Assembly (NCBI GenBank): GCA_030625815.1
Contig: DAOUQF010000010.1
Location: 36,469-100,468 of the forward strand
Reading direction: 5' to 3'
Source of the DNA: Eubacteriales bacterium
GTDB taxonomy: Bacteria; Bacillota; Clostridia; Tissierellales; GPF-1
Length of the DNA: 64,000 nt
Shown: one piece after another, positions 1-8,095 of the stretch
Layout of the letters: every line of letters starts with the position of its first letter
Numbering within the stretch: position 1 is the stretch's first letter
Notes under the pieces: model-generated
What the model saw: the letters and a program-made list of their open reading frames with translations, nothing else
Database searches by the model: none
What the model was told of the DNA's origin: nothing
Made by a program: the position numbers and the translations under genes

Positions 1-1
1 T

Positions 2-511
2 GTATTTGCAGGCTCTTTGGCGATCGCAAGAACCTATTTGGTTCGAATTATCGGGGCACCTATGGGCGGTGCAGTTGGTGACAGAATTGGCTCGGTTTCA
101 AAGTCGTTGATTATTGGGCTGGCAGTGTATCTGGTATTCTTGCTAGCTATAATGAATGTTCCGGCTGGAACGTCAACGGGTATTCTTATCGCATTCGTTT
201 TGATTGTTGCTTTCGCAAACTTTTTTGCGAGAGGAAGTATGTGGGGGGTTCAAGAAGAAGTCAAGATCCCAAGAGCGTATGCCGGTTTGGGCGCGGGTGT
301 CATTTGTGCCATTGGATTTTCACCGGATCTATTCCAGTTCACACTCTTCGGCAATTGGTTGGATCAATATGGCAATGGGGGATATCAGTATATTTTCACC
401 TATACACTTGTTGTTCTTGCCTTAGGAATTGTAAACGCATTATTAGCATTGCGTTATAAGAAAAAGATCCATGCAGAAGAGAAAACAGAACAACTTAAAA
501 GTGCTAGTTAA
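2..511 (+). CDS. MFS transporter, C-terminal part (cut by window edge)
   Basis: The reading frame is open to the left edge, so only the last 169 or so residues are seen. They form about four hydrophobic helices, with the MFS-type cytoplasmic loop motif G-D-R-I-G between the first two, and end in a short charged tail (KKKIHAEEKTEQ). This looks like the C-terminal half of a major facilitator superfamily carrier. The substrate cannot be told from this part. Because the next genes encode 2-oxoacid and probable 2-hydroxyacid oxidation, uptake of an organic acid is a reasonable inference, but the genes are separated by a possible terminator. Confidence 0.8.
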   Translation, partial: VFAGSLAIARTYLVRIIGAPMGGAVGDRIGSVSKSLIIGLAVYLVFLLAIMNVPAGTSTGILIAFVLIVAFANFFARGSMWGVQEEVKIPRAYAGLGAGVICAIGFSPDLFQFTLFGNWLDQYGNGGYQYIFTYTLVVLALGIVNALLALRYKKKIHAEEKTEQLKSAS

Positions 512-575
512 TATCAGTTCGATTGGGTTTTAATAGGGATTGTTAAACATGATCGGAGATAACGGAAAAGCAAAA

Positions 576-650
576 ATGGCTGCTTGTGTAGGAACTGTTT
601 TTGGGATATTTAAAGATGATTCAGAACCAACAGGCAGCCATACTTGTTTT
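576..650 (+). terminator. Possible terminator hairpin after the MFS gene
   Basis: An 8-bp perfect inverted repeat (ATGGCTGC at 576-583, GCAGCCAT at 634-641) with a long 50-nt loop is followed by a short T-rich stretch. The loop is longer than in a classic terminator, so this call is weak. Confidence 0.35.
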
Positions 651-711
651 CCATTGAAGTAAGTATAAAAACTAAGGAAATACAAAAAACATAATGAAAG
701 GGAGGCTCATA

Positions 712-918
712 ATGCTAAAAGTATTAACAAGTCCTGAACGTTGCAAACAGTGCAGTTTATGTATTGATGCTTGTCCGAAACAAGCGATTTCATTTGGCAC
801 TGAAATTAATGAGGGAGGATATAACTACACGGTTATTGATGACGATAAATGTATTGCGTGTGGAATGTGTTATACGATTTGTCCTGACGGTGTGTATGAA
901 GTGTTGGGGGATAAGTAG
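712..918 (+). CDS. korD: 2-oxoacid:ferredoxin oxidoreductase, ferredoxin (delta) subunit
   Basis: This small 68-residue protein carries two 4Fe-4S cluster motifs of the CxxCxxCxxxCP type, one near residues 10-20 (CKQCSLCIDACP) and one near 46-56 (CIACGMCYTICP). Such proteins pass electrons from the catalytic subunits of 2-oxoacid oxidoreductases to soluble ferredoxin. The start at 712 is preferred over the upstream ATG at 694 because GGAGG lies at 701-705, six bases before it. It is the first gene of a delta-alpha-beta-gamma cluster with short gaps, so the four are probably cotranscribed. Confidence 0.9.
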   Translation: MLKVLTSPERCKQCSLCIDACPKQAISFGTEINEGGYNYTVIDDDKCIACGMCYTICPDGVYEVLGDK

Positions 919-932
919 AAAGGGGTTATAAA

Positions 933-1991
933 ATGGCAGATATGATGAAAGGAAATGTGGCGATAGCGGAAGCTGCAATTAGAGCGGGAGCAAGGCTTTA
1001 TGCAGGTTATCCGATTACGCCGTCTACCGAAATTATGGAATATATGTCCTGGCGAATGGCAGAGGTTGATGGTGTTTTTGTGCAAGCTGAATCTGAAATA
1101 GCAGGGATTAATATGATCATTGGTGGAGCAGCCTGTGGTGTACGAGCAATTACGGCATCCTCTGGACCCGGGATCAGTTTAAAACAAGAAGGAATGACGA
1201 CATTATCTGATGAAGAATTGCCGGCTGTTGTTGTGAATATGGTGCGATATGGAAATGGCATTGGAACGCTTTATTCGGCTCAATGTGATTATCACAGAGA
1301 GACAAGAGGCGGAGGCAATGGGGACTATCGTTGTATCGTATTATGTCCCAGCAGCATTCAAGAAGCTACAGAACTGATGGTACTTGCTTTTGATTTGGCT
1401 GAAAAATATCGTATGGTTTCTGTCTTTATGTCAGAAGGTGCGTTGGGTCAAATGATGGAGCCTTGCGAATTGCCGCCGATGCGGGATCTTCCAAGATATC
1501 CATGGGGATTTGATGGGAAATATACCAATAAAAAAATTGGAATCTTTGATAGAAATTCAAGAGATGAAGCCGTATTGTTAAATGAAAAATACAATAGGGT
1601 CAAAGAGAATGAGCAACGTTGGGAAGCTAACTCTATTGAAGATGCGGATTATGTGCTGGTAGCGTATGGGCTTCCTGGCAGAGCGTCAATCGGTGCGGCC
1701 AAGGAATTAAGAGCGGAAGGATATAAAGTTGGGGTCATTCGAGTCATCACTGCGTGGCCTTTCCCAGAGAAAGCCTTTGAAGAGGTGAATCCGAATGTCA
1801 AAGGATTTATAACGATTGAAGCGAATGCAACGGGCCAGTTGATTGATGATGTTGCGTTAACAGCTCTTAGAACCATTGAAAACAAAGTGCAGTGTTACTG
1901 CAGACCTCATGTTTATGGGATTCCGTCAGTGAAAGCGATTAAGCAAGACTTCATTGATGTAATCAACGGAAATATGAAGGAGGTTTACTAA
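933..1991 (+). CDS. korA: 2-oxoacid:ferredoxin oxidoreductase, alpha subunit
   Basis: The 352-residue protein matches the alpha subunit of the KorA/VorB class. The N-terminus contains the pyrimidine-binding segment GYPITPSTEIMEY, followed by a typical T-A-S-S-G-P-G-I loop near residue 72. With the beta subunit it oxidatively decarboxylates a 2-oxoacid to an acyl-CoA, using thiamine diphosphate and reducing ferredoxin. The length and the separate alpha, beta, gamma and delta genes fit the 2-oxoglutarate or branched-chain 2-oxoacid (VOR) types rather than single-chain pyruvate enzymes. The stop codon overlaps the next start by one base, which suggests coupled translation. The exact substrate is not shown by the sequence. 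Confidence 0.9.
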   Translation: MADMMKGNVAIAEAAIRAGARLYAGYPITPSTEIMEYMSWRMAEVDGVFVQAESEIAGINMIIGGAACGVRAITASSGPGISLKQEGMTTLSDEELPAVVVNMVRYGNGIGTLYSAQCDYHRETRGGGNGDYRCIVLCPSSIQEATELMVLAFDLAEKYRMVSVFMSEGALGQMMEPCELPPMRDLPRYPWGFDGKYTNKKIGIFDRNSRDEAVLLNEKYNRVKENEQRWEANSIEDADYVLVAYGLPGRASIGAAKELRAEGYKVGVIRVITAWPFPEKAFEEVNPNVKGFITIEANATGQLIDDVALTALRTIENKVQCYCRPHVYGIPSVKAIKQDFIDVINGNMKEVY

Positions 1992-2731
1992 TGAGTAAAG
2001 CGAAAAAAGTTCCATATCTGGTAGACAGGCCAATGAGTTTTTGTCCGGGGTGTGGACACGGTATCGTGATCAGATTAGTTGCAGAGTGTCTAGAAGAACT
2101 GGAACAATCAGATAATATTGTTTTCCCTATTGGCGTTGGTTGTTCCAGCCTGTTGGGTGGTGGTGTTGAAGCGGATCGTCTGCATTGTTCGCATGGTCGT
2201 GCAGGTGCTGTTGCAACCGCGATCAAACGATGCAATCCCAATAATGTTGTTATTTCGTATCAAGGTGACGGTGACGCGTATAGCATCGGCATCGGCGAAA
2301 CGACAAGTGCAGCTTATCGTAATGAGAAGTTTACAACCATTATCATCAACAATACGAATTATGGCATGACGGGTGGACAGATGAGTAATACAACCTTACC
2401 GAATCAAAAGACCAATACGTCTGTTTATGGGAGAGATTGTAGTGTTACAGGTAATCCGCTTCGATTTCCCGAGCTAGCTGCAGATCAATTCAATGTTGGT
2501 TACGCGGCCAGAGGGAGTGTGCATGATGTTGCGAATATCCGAAAAACAAAGTCTTACATTAAAAAGGCTCTCGAAATGCAATTGAGCGGAGCAGGATATT
2601 CTGTAGTTGAAGTGTTGTCCCCATGTCCGACAAATTGGAAGATGGAGCCCTTGGAAGCAATGAAACATATTTCAGAACATGTAACAACGTATTTTCCTTT
2701 AGGTGAATTTGTCGAAAAGGAGGAAAAATAA
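1991..2731 (+). CDS. korB: 2-oxoacid:ferredoxin oxidoreductase, beta (TPP-binding) subunit
   Basis: This 246-residue protein has the N-terminal FCPGCGHG motif of the beta subunit and the thiamine-diphosphate/Mg binding pattern, with QGDGD near residue 91 followed about 28 residues later by INNTNYGMTGGQ. It forms the catalytic core with the alpha subunit just upstream. Translation probably re-initiates at the overlapping TAATG. The C-terminal CPTNW segment is also typical of the family. Confidence 0.92.
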   Translation: MSKAKKVPYLVDRPMSFCPGCGHGIVIRLVAECLEELEQSDNIVFPIGVGCSSLLGGGVEADRLHCSHGRAGAVATAIKRCNPNNVVISYQGDGDAYSIGIGETTSAAYRNEKFTTIIINNTNYGMTGGQMSNTTLPNQKTNTSVYGRDCSVTGNPLRFPELAADQFNVGYAARGSVHDVANIRKTKSYIKKALEMQLSGAGYSVVEVLSPCPTNWKMEPLEAMKHISEHVTTYFPLGEFVEKEEK

Positions 2732-2732
2732 T

Positions 2733-3269
2733 ATGAAAGAATGTATTTTTGCAGGTTTCGGAGGCCAAGGAGTTTTGACAGTAGGTCTTCTAATCTCTCA
2801 AATGGCAACTTTTAAAGATTATCATGCTACATGGATTCCACAATATGGTTCGGCCATGCGAGGTGGGACGGCGAACTGCACTGTGAAATTCGGCGAGGAG
2901 TATATTTATAATCCTTCTCAAGAGGAACCGGATATCTTGTTGGCGATGAATAATCCGTCTTTGGTGAAATTTTTACCTCTGGTAAAGTCTGGCGGAACAA
3001 TTGTGGTGAATTCAGATTTGGTTGATTCTAAACTCAATACTCGAAAGGATATTAATCTTGTTGAGGTTCCTTGTATGACTCTTGCTAAAGAGATCGATCA
3101 TCCTCGTGGTGCCAATGTTATCATGGCGGGTGCAATTGTAAAACTCTCGGGTGACTTCACTGAAAAAGAGGCGATCGATGGGATGAATGACATGTTTAGA
3201 AAAAAAGGCAAAGAAAAATTTCAAGAGCTGAATACAAAAGCATTGTCAACAGGATACAATTATATTTAA
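2733..3269 (+). CDS. korC: 2-oxoacid:ferredoxin oxidoreductase, gamma subunit
   Basis: The 178-residue protein begins with the family hallmark F-A-G-F-G-G-Q-G-V-L and has the conserved region around residues 35-50 (PQYGSAMRGGTANC) of the gamma domain, which helps bind CoA. The start at 2733 follows AAGGAGGAAAAATA, and a longer in-frame start at 2703 inside korB is unlikely. It closes the delta-alpha-beta-gamma cluster. Confidence 0.92.
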   Translation: MKECIFAGFGGQGVLTVGLLISQMATFKDYHATWIPQYGSAMRGGTANCTVKFGEEYIYNPSQEEPDILLAMNNPSLVKFLPLVKSGGTIVVNSDLVDSKLNTRKDINLVEVPCMTLAKEIDHPRGANVIMAGAIVKLSGDFTEKEAIDGMNDMFRKKGKEKFQELNTKALSTGYNYI

Positions 3270-3678
3270 GTCAAAACGATAACAGGGTGGACCATTTATT
3301 TGGAAACTATTCCTTTACCGTATTAAGGATGATTATATATAATCATATCCTTGCTTATGTTAAACTAACCGTATTATTCATATTAGAGCAAAATGCCATA
3401 ACATAGAACACCCCCCTTCAATTTATGTGATTTTAATGGAAGTGTATGAATAATTCGGTGTTAACATAGTTTGGAATGTAATGCATGAAGTAAGTGGTGT
3501 AGATAAACGTGAAGGCCTTAAATGTCATAGGTTGGGAAATCGTTATCATTGATTTCGTGATGTTGCTGTAAAGAATTAGAAGGCTCAAGGAATGGTAGAT
3601 GAATGCAAAGAGTACGATTAGGTACTATCGTGCTAATAAAACGGGTTTTAACGATATCAGTATAGAAAAGGAGCAAGT
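3270..3678. other. Intergenic region with two inverted repeats before etfB
   Basis: About 410 bases without a supported gene. It holds a near-perfect AT-rich hairpin at 3325-3352 (stem AAGGAT..ATCCTT), without a T-tract. It also holds a long imperfect inverted repeat, with arms at 3356-3382 and 3445-3468 that share TATGTTAA..TATTCATA. The etf promoter and ribosome site (AAAAGGAG at 3667-3674) lie at the right end. Short stop-riddled translations around 3480-3650 were not assignable. Confidence 0.5.
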
Positions 3679-4485
3679 ATGAATATTATAGTGTTGGTTA
3701 AACAAGTTCCAGATATGGATACAGTGAAATTTGATCAAGAATCAGGGACCGTTGACAGATCTTCCGCGGGGAAGGAGATGAATCCGTTCGATTTGAATGC
3801 TTTGGAAATGGCAGTTGAAATAAAAGAAAACACTGGTGCTAAAGTTACCGCTGTTACAATGGGACCGCCTAGCGCAGAAGAAGTATTGCGGGAGGCGATT
3901 TCTAGGGGAGCCGATGAAGGGATTTTACTGAGTGATCGGTTTTTTGGTGGGTCGGATGTTAAGGCAACAGCAAGAACGCTTGCGGCGGGAATCAATTATA
4001 TCGGGGACGTTGCTTTAATTATTGGGGGACTGCAAACAGTAGATGGAGATACGGGACAAGTAATTCCAGAGATTGCTGGCTATTTGAATTTGCCGCATGC
4101 TTCTAGCATTACAAAGCTGGTGGGTGTTAGTGAAAAGGATATTACCATTGAAACGGATTTATGGGATTCTACCTATGTGAAAAAGGCGAAATTCCCAGTC
4201 GTTTTGGCGGTGACGAAGGAAGTAAATAGTCCGAGAATGGCTTCGTTTTCGACGAAGATGAAAGCCAAAAAGGCTGAAATAACAACCCTTAAGTTAGAAG
4301 ATCTTAAGGAGTTGACCGCAGAGGATGTTGGATTTAAAGGTAGCTCTACATTTGTGAAGAAGATAGTTGTACCAAAGGCTACAAGCAGACAAGGTATTAA
4401 ACTGAAGGAAGAACCACAAATTGCAGCCAACAAAATCATGGGTATTTTAAAAGACAAAAAGTTGTTGGAGGTCCAAAATGGATAA
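3679..4485 (+). CDS. etfB: Electron transfer flavoprotein, beta subunit
   Basis: The 268-residue protein starts with the family signature IIVLVKQVPD and contains the nucleotide-binding segment Q-T-V-D-G-D-T-G-Q-V (near residue 115) and the conserved P-x-V-L-A-V-T motif (near 172). EtfB pairs with EtfA to carry FAD and shuttle electrons between dehydrogenases and a partner. The context is a downstream FAD-dependent 2-hydroxyacid oxidase, as in the electron-confurcating lactate dehydrogenase of Acetobacterium (LctBCD order). The end overlaps etfA by 8 bases. Confidence 0.93.
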   Translation: MNIIVLVKQVPDMDTVKFDQESGTVDRSSAGKEMNPFDLNALEMAVEIKENTGAKVTAVTMGPPSAEEVLREAISRGADEGILLSDRFFGGSDVKATARTLAAGINYIGDVALIIGGLQTVDGDTGQVIPEIAGYLNLPHASSITKLVGVSEKDITIETDLWDSTYVKKAKFPVVLAVTKEVNSPRMASFSTKMKAKKAEITTLKLEDLKELTAEDVGFKGSSTFVKKIVVPKATSRQGIKLKEEPQIAANKIMGILKDKKLLEVQNG

Positions 4486-5461
4486 TTATAAAGGGTGCGT
4501 AATGATCTACGCGGAACAAAACAACGGGAAAATTCATCCAGTCAGTTATGAATTGCTAAATAAAGGCGGAGAAGTTGCTAGAAAAAAAGGGGTAAAGCTA
4601 ATAGCTGCTTTAATTGGTCCTATGGAGATCGATGAAAATGAGTTGATTCGAAGAGGTGCCGATGCAGTTTTCACGGTTAAAGAGGATGACACCTATAGTT
4701 TTCCTGATGAAAATACATATGCCAATACTTTGGTGCATATGGTGAAAGAAGTTAGCCCCGATATATTATTGGTTGGTGCGACGAACTTTGGCCGTTCAAT
4801 GGGACCAAAGGTAGCTTCATTGTTAGGTTGTGGATTGACAGCTGATTGTACGGCGCTCGATGTAGATGAAGAAGATGGCGCATTGATCCAGATCCGGCCT
4901 GCTTTCAGCGAGAATATTTTGGCTCATATCAAGTCAAAAAATTTCCCGCAAATGGCAACCATTCGATTCAAAGAATTTGATGAAGCACCAATTAATGAAG
5001 ATCATGTGGGCGAAATTATTGAGGTCTCAAAACCAATTTCAATGCCACAGCTCATCGAAGTGATTAAAGAAATTAAAACAAATCAGGTTGATCTGGTTAA
5101 CGCTTCCGTTGTTGTCACTGGTGGGAAAGGGTTGAAATCAAAGGATGATTTCAAAATGTTGAAGGAATTGGCTACATTGTTGGATGGTGTTGTAGGGGCT
5201 TCTAGACCATTGGTTGAAGACGGTTTTTTAGGTAAAGCGCATCAAGTTGGATATAGCGGACATCGCGTGAAACCGAATCTTTATATCGCATGCGGTGTGT
5301 CGGGAGCGGCACAACATATCGCGGGAATGAAAGAATCTCAATACACGATAGCAATCAACAGCGACCCATCTGCCCCAATATTCAATGTAGCGGATTTGGG
5401 TATCGTAGGAGATTTGTACGAAGTGATTCCAGAATTGATTAAACAGCTAAAAGGAGAATAA
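4478..5461 (+). CDS. etfA: Electron transfer flavoprotein, alpha subunit
   Basis: The 327-residue protein has the Etf alpha N-terminal domain and a clear C-terminal FAD-binding domain: GASRPLVEDGF near 246, QVGYSGHRVKP near 262, CGVSGAAQHIAGM near 277 and the end motif ADLGIVGD. Unlike LctC of Acetobacterium woodii, no N-terminal ferredoxin-like domain is present; the chain begins directly with the Etf fold. Whether this pair confurcates electrons or acts as a simple carrier is therefore open. Confidence 0.93.
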   Translation: MDNYKGCVMIYAEQNNGKIHPVSYELLNKGGEVARKKGVKLIAALIGPMEIDENELIRRGADAVFTVKEDDTYSFPDENTYANTLVHMVKEVSPDILLVGATNFGRSMGPKVASLLGCGLTADCTALDVDEEDGALIQIRPAFSENILAHIKSKNFPQMATIRFKEFDEAPINEDHVGEIIEVSKPISMPQLIEVIKEIKTNQVDLVNASVVVTGGKGLKSKDDFKMLKELATLLDGVVGASRPLVEDGFLGKAHQVGYSGHRVKPNLYIACGVSGAAQHIAGMKESQYTIAINSDPSAPIFNVADLGIVGDLYEVIPELIKQLKGE

Positions 5462-5462
5462 G

Positions 5463-6851
5463 ATGAATCCAGTAATTGAAGAAAAATTGATTGGTATTGT
5501 TGGCGAAGACTATGTACTAAGCAAATATGATCAGATTCAAGCATATCTTTTGGATGAAACGGAAGAACTGGTTCGTCCGGAGCCTGACAAAGATTGTATT
5601 GTTGTAAAACCTGGAAATGATAAGGAAGTATCTGAAATTTTAAAGGCAGCGAATGAGATGCTTTTCCCAGTGATCCCGAGAGGCGGAGGTACTGGTGCAA
5701 CTGGAGCTGCCATACCTGATAGACCCAGCGTGATCATGTCGATGGAGAGATTTAATAAGATTATTGAAGTTGATGAAGGAAATATGATGATTACAGTGGA
5801 AACGGGAGTCACTTTAGCACAAATGAACGACTATCTGCTTAAGAATCATAACAAACTACATTTTCCAATCCATCCGGGAGATGAATCAGCACATCTAGGC
5901 GGAATGGTTATTGAAAATGCTGGAGGAGCAAAGGCAATTCGACATGGTATTATGAGAAATCATATAAAGGGTTTGAAAGTTGTATATCCAACGGGAGAAA
6001 TTGGCGTTTTGGGGGGGAAAATTCTCAAAAACAATATGGGTTACGATATAAGCCATATGCTAATTGGAAGCGAAGGGACACTAGCGGTTTTAACAGAAGT
6101 AACGTTGAAACTGTATTCAAATCAAGGGAAGAGTGCAACTATGGTTGTATCGTTTAATAGTGGAGAGGATGCGATCAAGGCAGCAGCAGAATTTCAAAGC
6201 GCAGGTATTATTCCTCTAGCTATCGAGTATATGGAAAGAGAACTATCACTTGAAACGGCATGTCATATGAGTATGGTTTGGCCCGCAAAGAATGAAGGTA
6301 AAATCGATTTGATGATCGTTATTGAGGATATCAATGAAGATGTGTTATTTATGCAGGCAGAAGAAATTGTTGGGATCTGTGAAAAAAATGGTGCAGTTGA
6401 TACAATTCTTGCAGATAATCCGAAGGATGAAAAAACTATTTTAGATATTCGTAGTAATATTTATACGGCATATAAAGAAATCTTCGTAGATTCCTTAGAT
6501 ACGTGCGTTCCACCGCAATCAGCTGGCGAAGTCGTAAAAGAATTCCATGAGGCAGCGGCAGAGTTTAATACGATTTGCCCGGTTTTTGGGCATGTGGGGG
6601 ATGGGAATTTTCATAATTTCATTCTGCGAGTTGATGGTGAAGTCCCAGAATATGTGGATGACTTGAGAAAACGGTATTACGAGATTGCATTGAAATATGG
6701 CGGAACTATATCTGCAGAACATGGTACCGGAAAGACTCGAAAAAAATACATGAAATTGCAGTTCAATGAGTTTGAAATTCAGTTAATGAGAAACATTAAA
6801 AAGGCATTTGATCCAAATTGGATTCTGAATCCTGGGACGATTTTGGACTAA
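5463..6851 (+). CDS. FAD-linked 2-hydroxyacid oxidase (GlcD/LctD family)
   Basis: The 462-residue protein fits the vanillyl-alcohol-oxidase/PCMH fold. The FAD diphosphate-binding loop VIPRGGGTGATGAA is near residue 64, and PGDESAHLGGMVIENAGG near 138. The C-terminal FAD-linked oxidase domain has the motifs FGHVGDGNFH near 376 and SAEHGTGKTRKKY near 417. It oxidises a 2-hydroxyacid such as lactate, glycolate or 2-hydroxyglutarate to the 2-oxoacid and hands electrons to the adjacent Etf. The gene starts one base after etfA stops (stop codon, one base, ATG). The product could feed the KorABCD enzyme encoded just upstream. Confidence 0.88.
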   Translation: MNPVIEEKLIGIVGEDYVLSKYDQIQAYLLDETEELVRPEPDKDCIVVKPGNDKEVSEILKAANEMLFPVIPRGGGTGATGAAIPDRPSVIMSMERFNKIIEVDEGNMMITVETGVTLAQMNDYLLKNHNKLHFPIHPGDESAHLGGMVIENAGGAKAIRHGIMRNHIKGLKVVYPTGEIGVLGGKILKNNMGYDISHMLIGSEGTLAVLTEVTLKLYSNQGKSATMVVSFNSGEDAIKAAAEFQSAGIIPLAIEYMERELSLETACHMSMVWPAKNEGKIDLMIVIEDINEDVLFMQAEEIVGICEKNGAVDTILADNPKDEKTILDIRSNIYTAYKEIFVDSLDTCVPPQSAGEVVKEFHEAAAEFNTICPVFGHVGDGNFHNFILRVDGEVPEYVDDLRKRYYEIALKYGGTISAEHGTGKTRKKYMKLQFNEFEIQLMRNIKKAFDPNWILNPGTILD

Positions 6852-6918
6852 TAGTCTAGAGTTACGTATTAAGCTTATACCATAGATGTGAATGTACGCA
6901 GATTATAAGTATAATGTG

Positions 6919-6960
6919 AATTCGACTTTCTCATGGCTGTGAAGGTCGAATTTATTTTTA
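6919..6960 (+). terminator. Rho-independent terminator after the Etf/oxidase operon
   Basis: The near-perfect inverted repeat AATTCGACTTT / AAGGTCGAATT (6919-6929 and 6942-6952) is followed by TTATTTTTA. Confidence 0.75.
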
Positions 6961-7061
6961 GGGTTAGGTAAAGTACGGTGAACCGTAACATAAGTAAGAC
7001 GGTTTCGGTTTAGCATTTGCAGCTCAAAGAAGTCGATATAACTGAATTATGCATTCTAGGG

Positions 7062-7092
7062 GTTGCCAAATGAATTGCTTGGCAACTTTTTT
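7062..7092 (+). terminator. Strong rho-independent terminator
   Basis: GTTGCCAA (7062-7069) pairs with TTGGCAAC (7079-7086) and is followed directly by six T residues. No gene is visible between this hairpin and the one at 6919-6960, so it may end a short untranslated RNA or act as a second stop for the upstream operon. Confidence 0.75.
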
Positions 7093-7102
7093 GCGCGTTG
7101 CT

Positions 7103-7155
7103 ATTGACAACTTATGTCGATGGCGATACATTGAATATAGACAGAAGTTGTCAAT
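7103..7155 (+). promoter_or_regulatory. Promoter of the TetR gene flanked by a perfect inverted repeat
   Basis: A consensus-like promoter is visible: TTGACA at 7104-7109, a 17-base spacer, and TACATT at 7127-7132. An 11-bp perfect inverted repeat brackets it, ATTGACAACTT at 7103-7113 (covering the -35) and AAGTTGTCAAT at 7145-7155 (downstream of the start point). This is where an autorepressing TetR protein could bind as two sites. Confidence 0.6.
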
Positions 7156-7178
7156 TTAGTGAGGAGAGTGAATGTACT

Positions 7179-7778
7179 ATGGATTTTAGCCATATTGATA
7201 TAGAGAACGACAAAGTGAAAAAGATCATGAAAAGCGCCTATGAGGTCTTTGCCCTCAACGATCTGAAGAAAGCATCGACAAATGAAATTGTAAAACGTGC
7301 CGGTGTGTCGAGGGGCATTCTTTATCATTATTTTAAAGATAAAGAGGAACTGTTTAACTTCTTGATTTATTACTCAGTCGAAAAAGGAATCCTTGAGTTG
7401 GATCAAAGGATTCAATGGGACGACGATGATCTGATTCGAAGAATATGTGATATTAGCAAATACCGATTGGAGTTCATTAAAGAATACCCCTATGGCTTGG
7501 AATTTAGTGAAAAGTACGGCGCTCAGATGTCGGGGTTTGTCGACAAAAAGGTTCTGGCAGAATGGCGAGAAAAATTCTACCATCAAGGAATTGACTACTC
7601 AAAATTCAAGGATGAGTCAATGATTGATCATGCCATTCATATGATGAGGTGGACCTACAAAGGTCTCAGTTTTGAGTTTCTAAGGACAGAAGAAAAAGAC
7701 ATGGACAGTTCATCCATTGATCAATTGATTCAAGAATGTGAGGATTACTATCAGGTGTTTGTTTCCCTTTTTTATTAA
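7179..7778 (+). CDS. TetR/AcrR family transcriptional regulator
   Basis: The 199-residue protein has an N-terminal TetR helix-turn-helix: V-K-K-I-M-K-S-A-Y-E-V-F-A near residue 11, then ASTNEIVKRAGVSRGILYHY near 30. The C-terminal ligand domain is divergent, as is usual. The start at 7179 gives a normal TetR length; the ribosome site GAGGAG at 7161-7166 is a little distant (12 bases). It probably controls itself and the downstream locus, a broken MFS exporter and a rifampin-phosphotransferase-like enzyme, which is a familiar drug-response arrangement. Confidence 0.88.
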   Translation: MDFSHIDIENDKVKKIMKSAYEVFALNDLKKASTNEIVKRAGVSRGILYHYFKDKEELFNFLIYYSVEKGILELDQRIQWDDDDLIRRICDISKYRLEFIKEYPYGLEFSEKYGAQMSGFVDKKVLAEWREKFYHQGIDYSKFKDESMIDHAIHMMRWTYKGLSFEFLRTEEKDMDSSSIDQLIQECEDYYQVFVSLFY

Positions 7779-7792
7779 GAGGAGAAGGTGAT

Positions 7793-8068
7793 GTTATCAA
7801 GAAATTGGAAATCAATAAAAATCTAACCCTGCTGTTGGCGGGAATTCCCCTTTAGACCCTGATTCAAAAGGAAACCCCGGAGGATTATATGTCCAGGGTG
7901 TTCTCCATTGTAAGTTTGATCACCAAAGGCGGGGCGCCCCTTGGCGCGCTGATCTATGGGTTGATGATAGATAAAGTCGAAATCCATATCTCGGCGATGG
8001 TGATTGCCATTGTGATTGGCTTGATATCCCTGAGGTATGTAAAAAAACTAAGACAACAATCGGTTTAA
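7793..8068 (+). pseudogene. MFS exporter remnant with large internal deletion
   Basis: One continuous frame reads an MFS-like N-terminus (KKLEINKNLTLLLAG), then a TAG stop at 7853-7855. It then continues in the same frame as an MFS C-terminus: TPEDYMSRVFSIVSLITKGG, two hydrophobic helices, and a basic tail ending at 8068. The middle 10 or so helices are missing. The only ATG with a good ribosome site (7791, after GGAGAAGG) is in another frame, so the start is also broken. The pieces resemble macrolide-type MFS exporters. The gene must once have been a full exporter controlled by the TetR gene upstream. Confidence 0.75.
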
Positions 8069-8095
8069 AGAAATCGAAGAAACAAGGAGGCTCGT

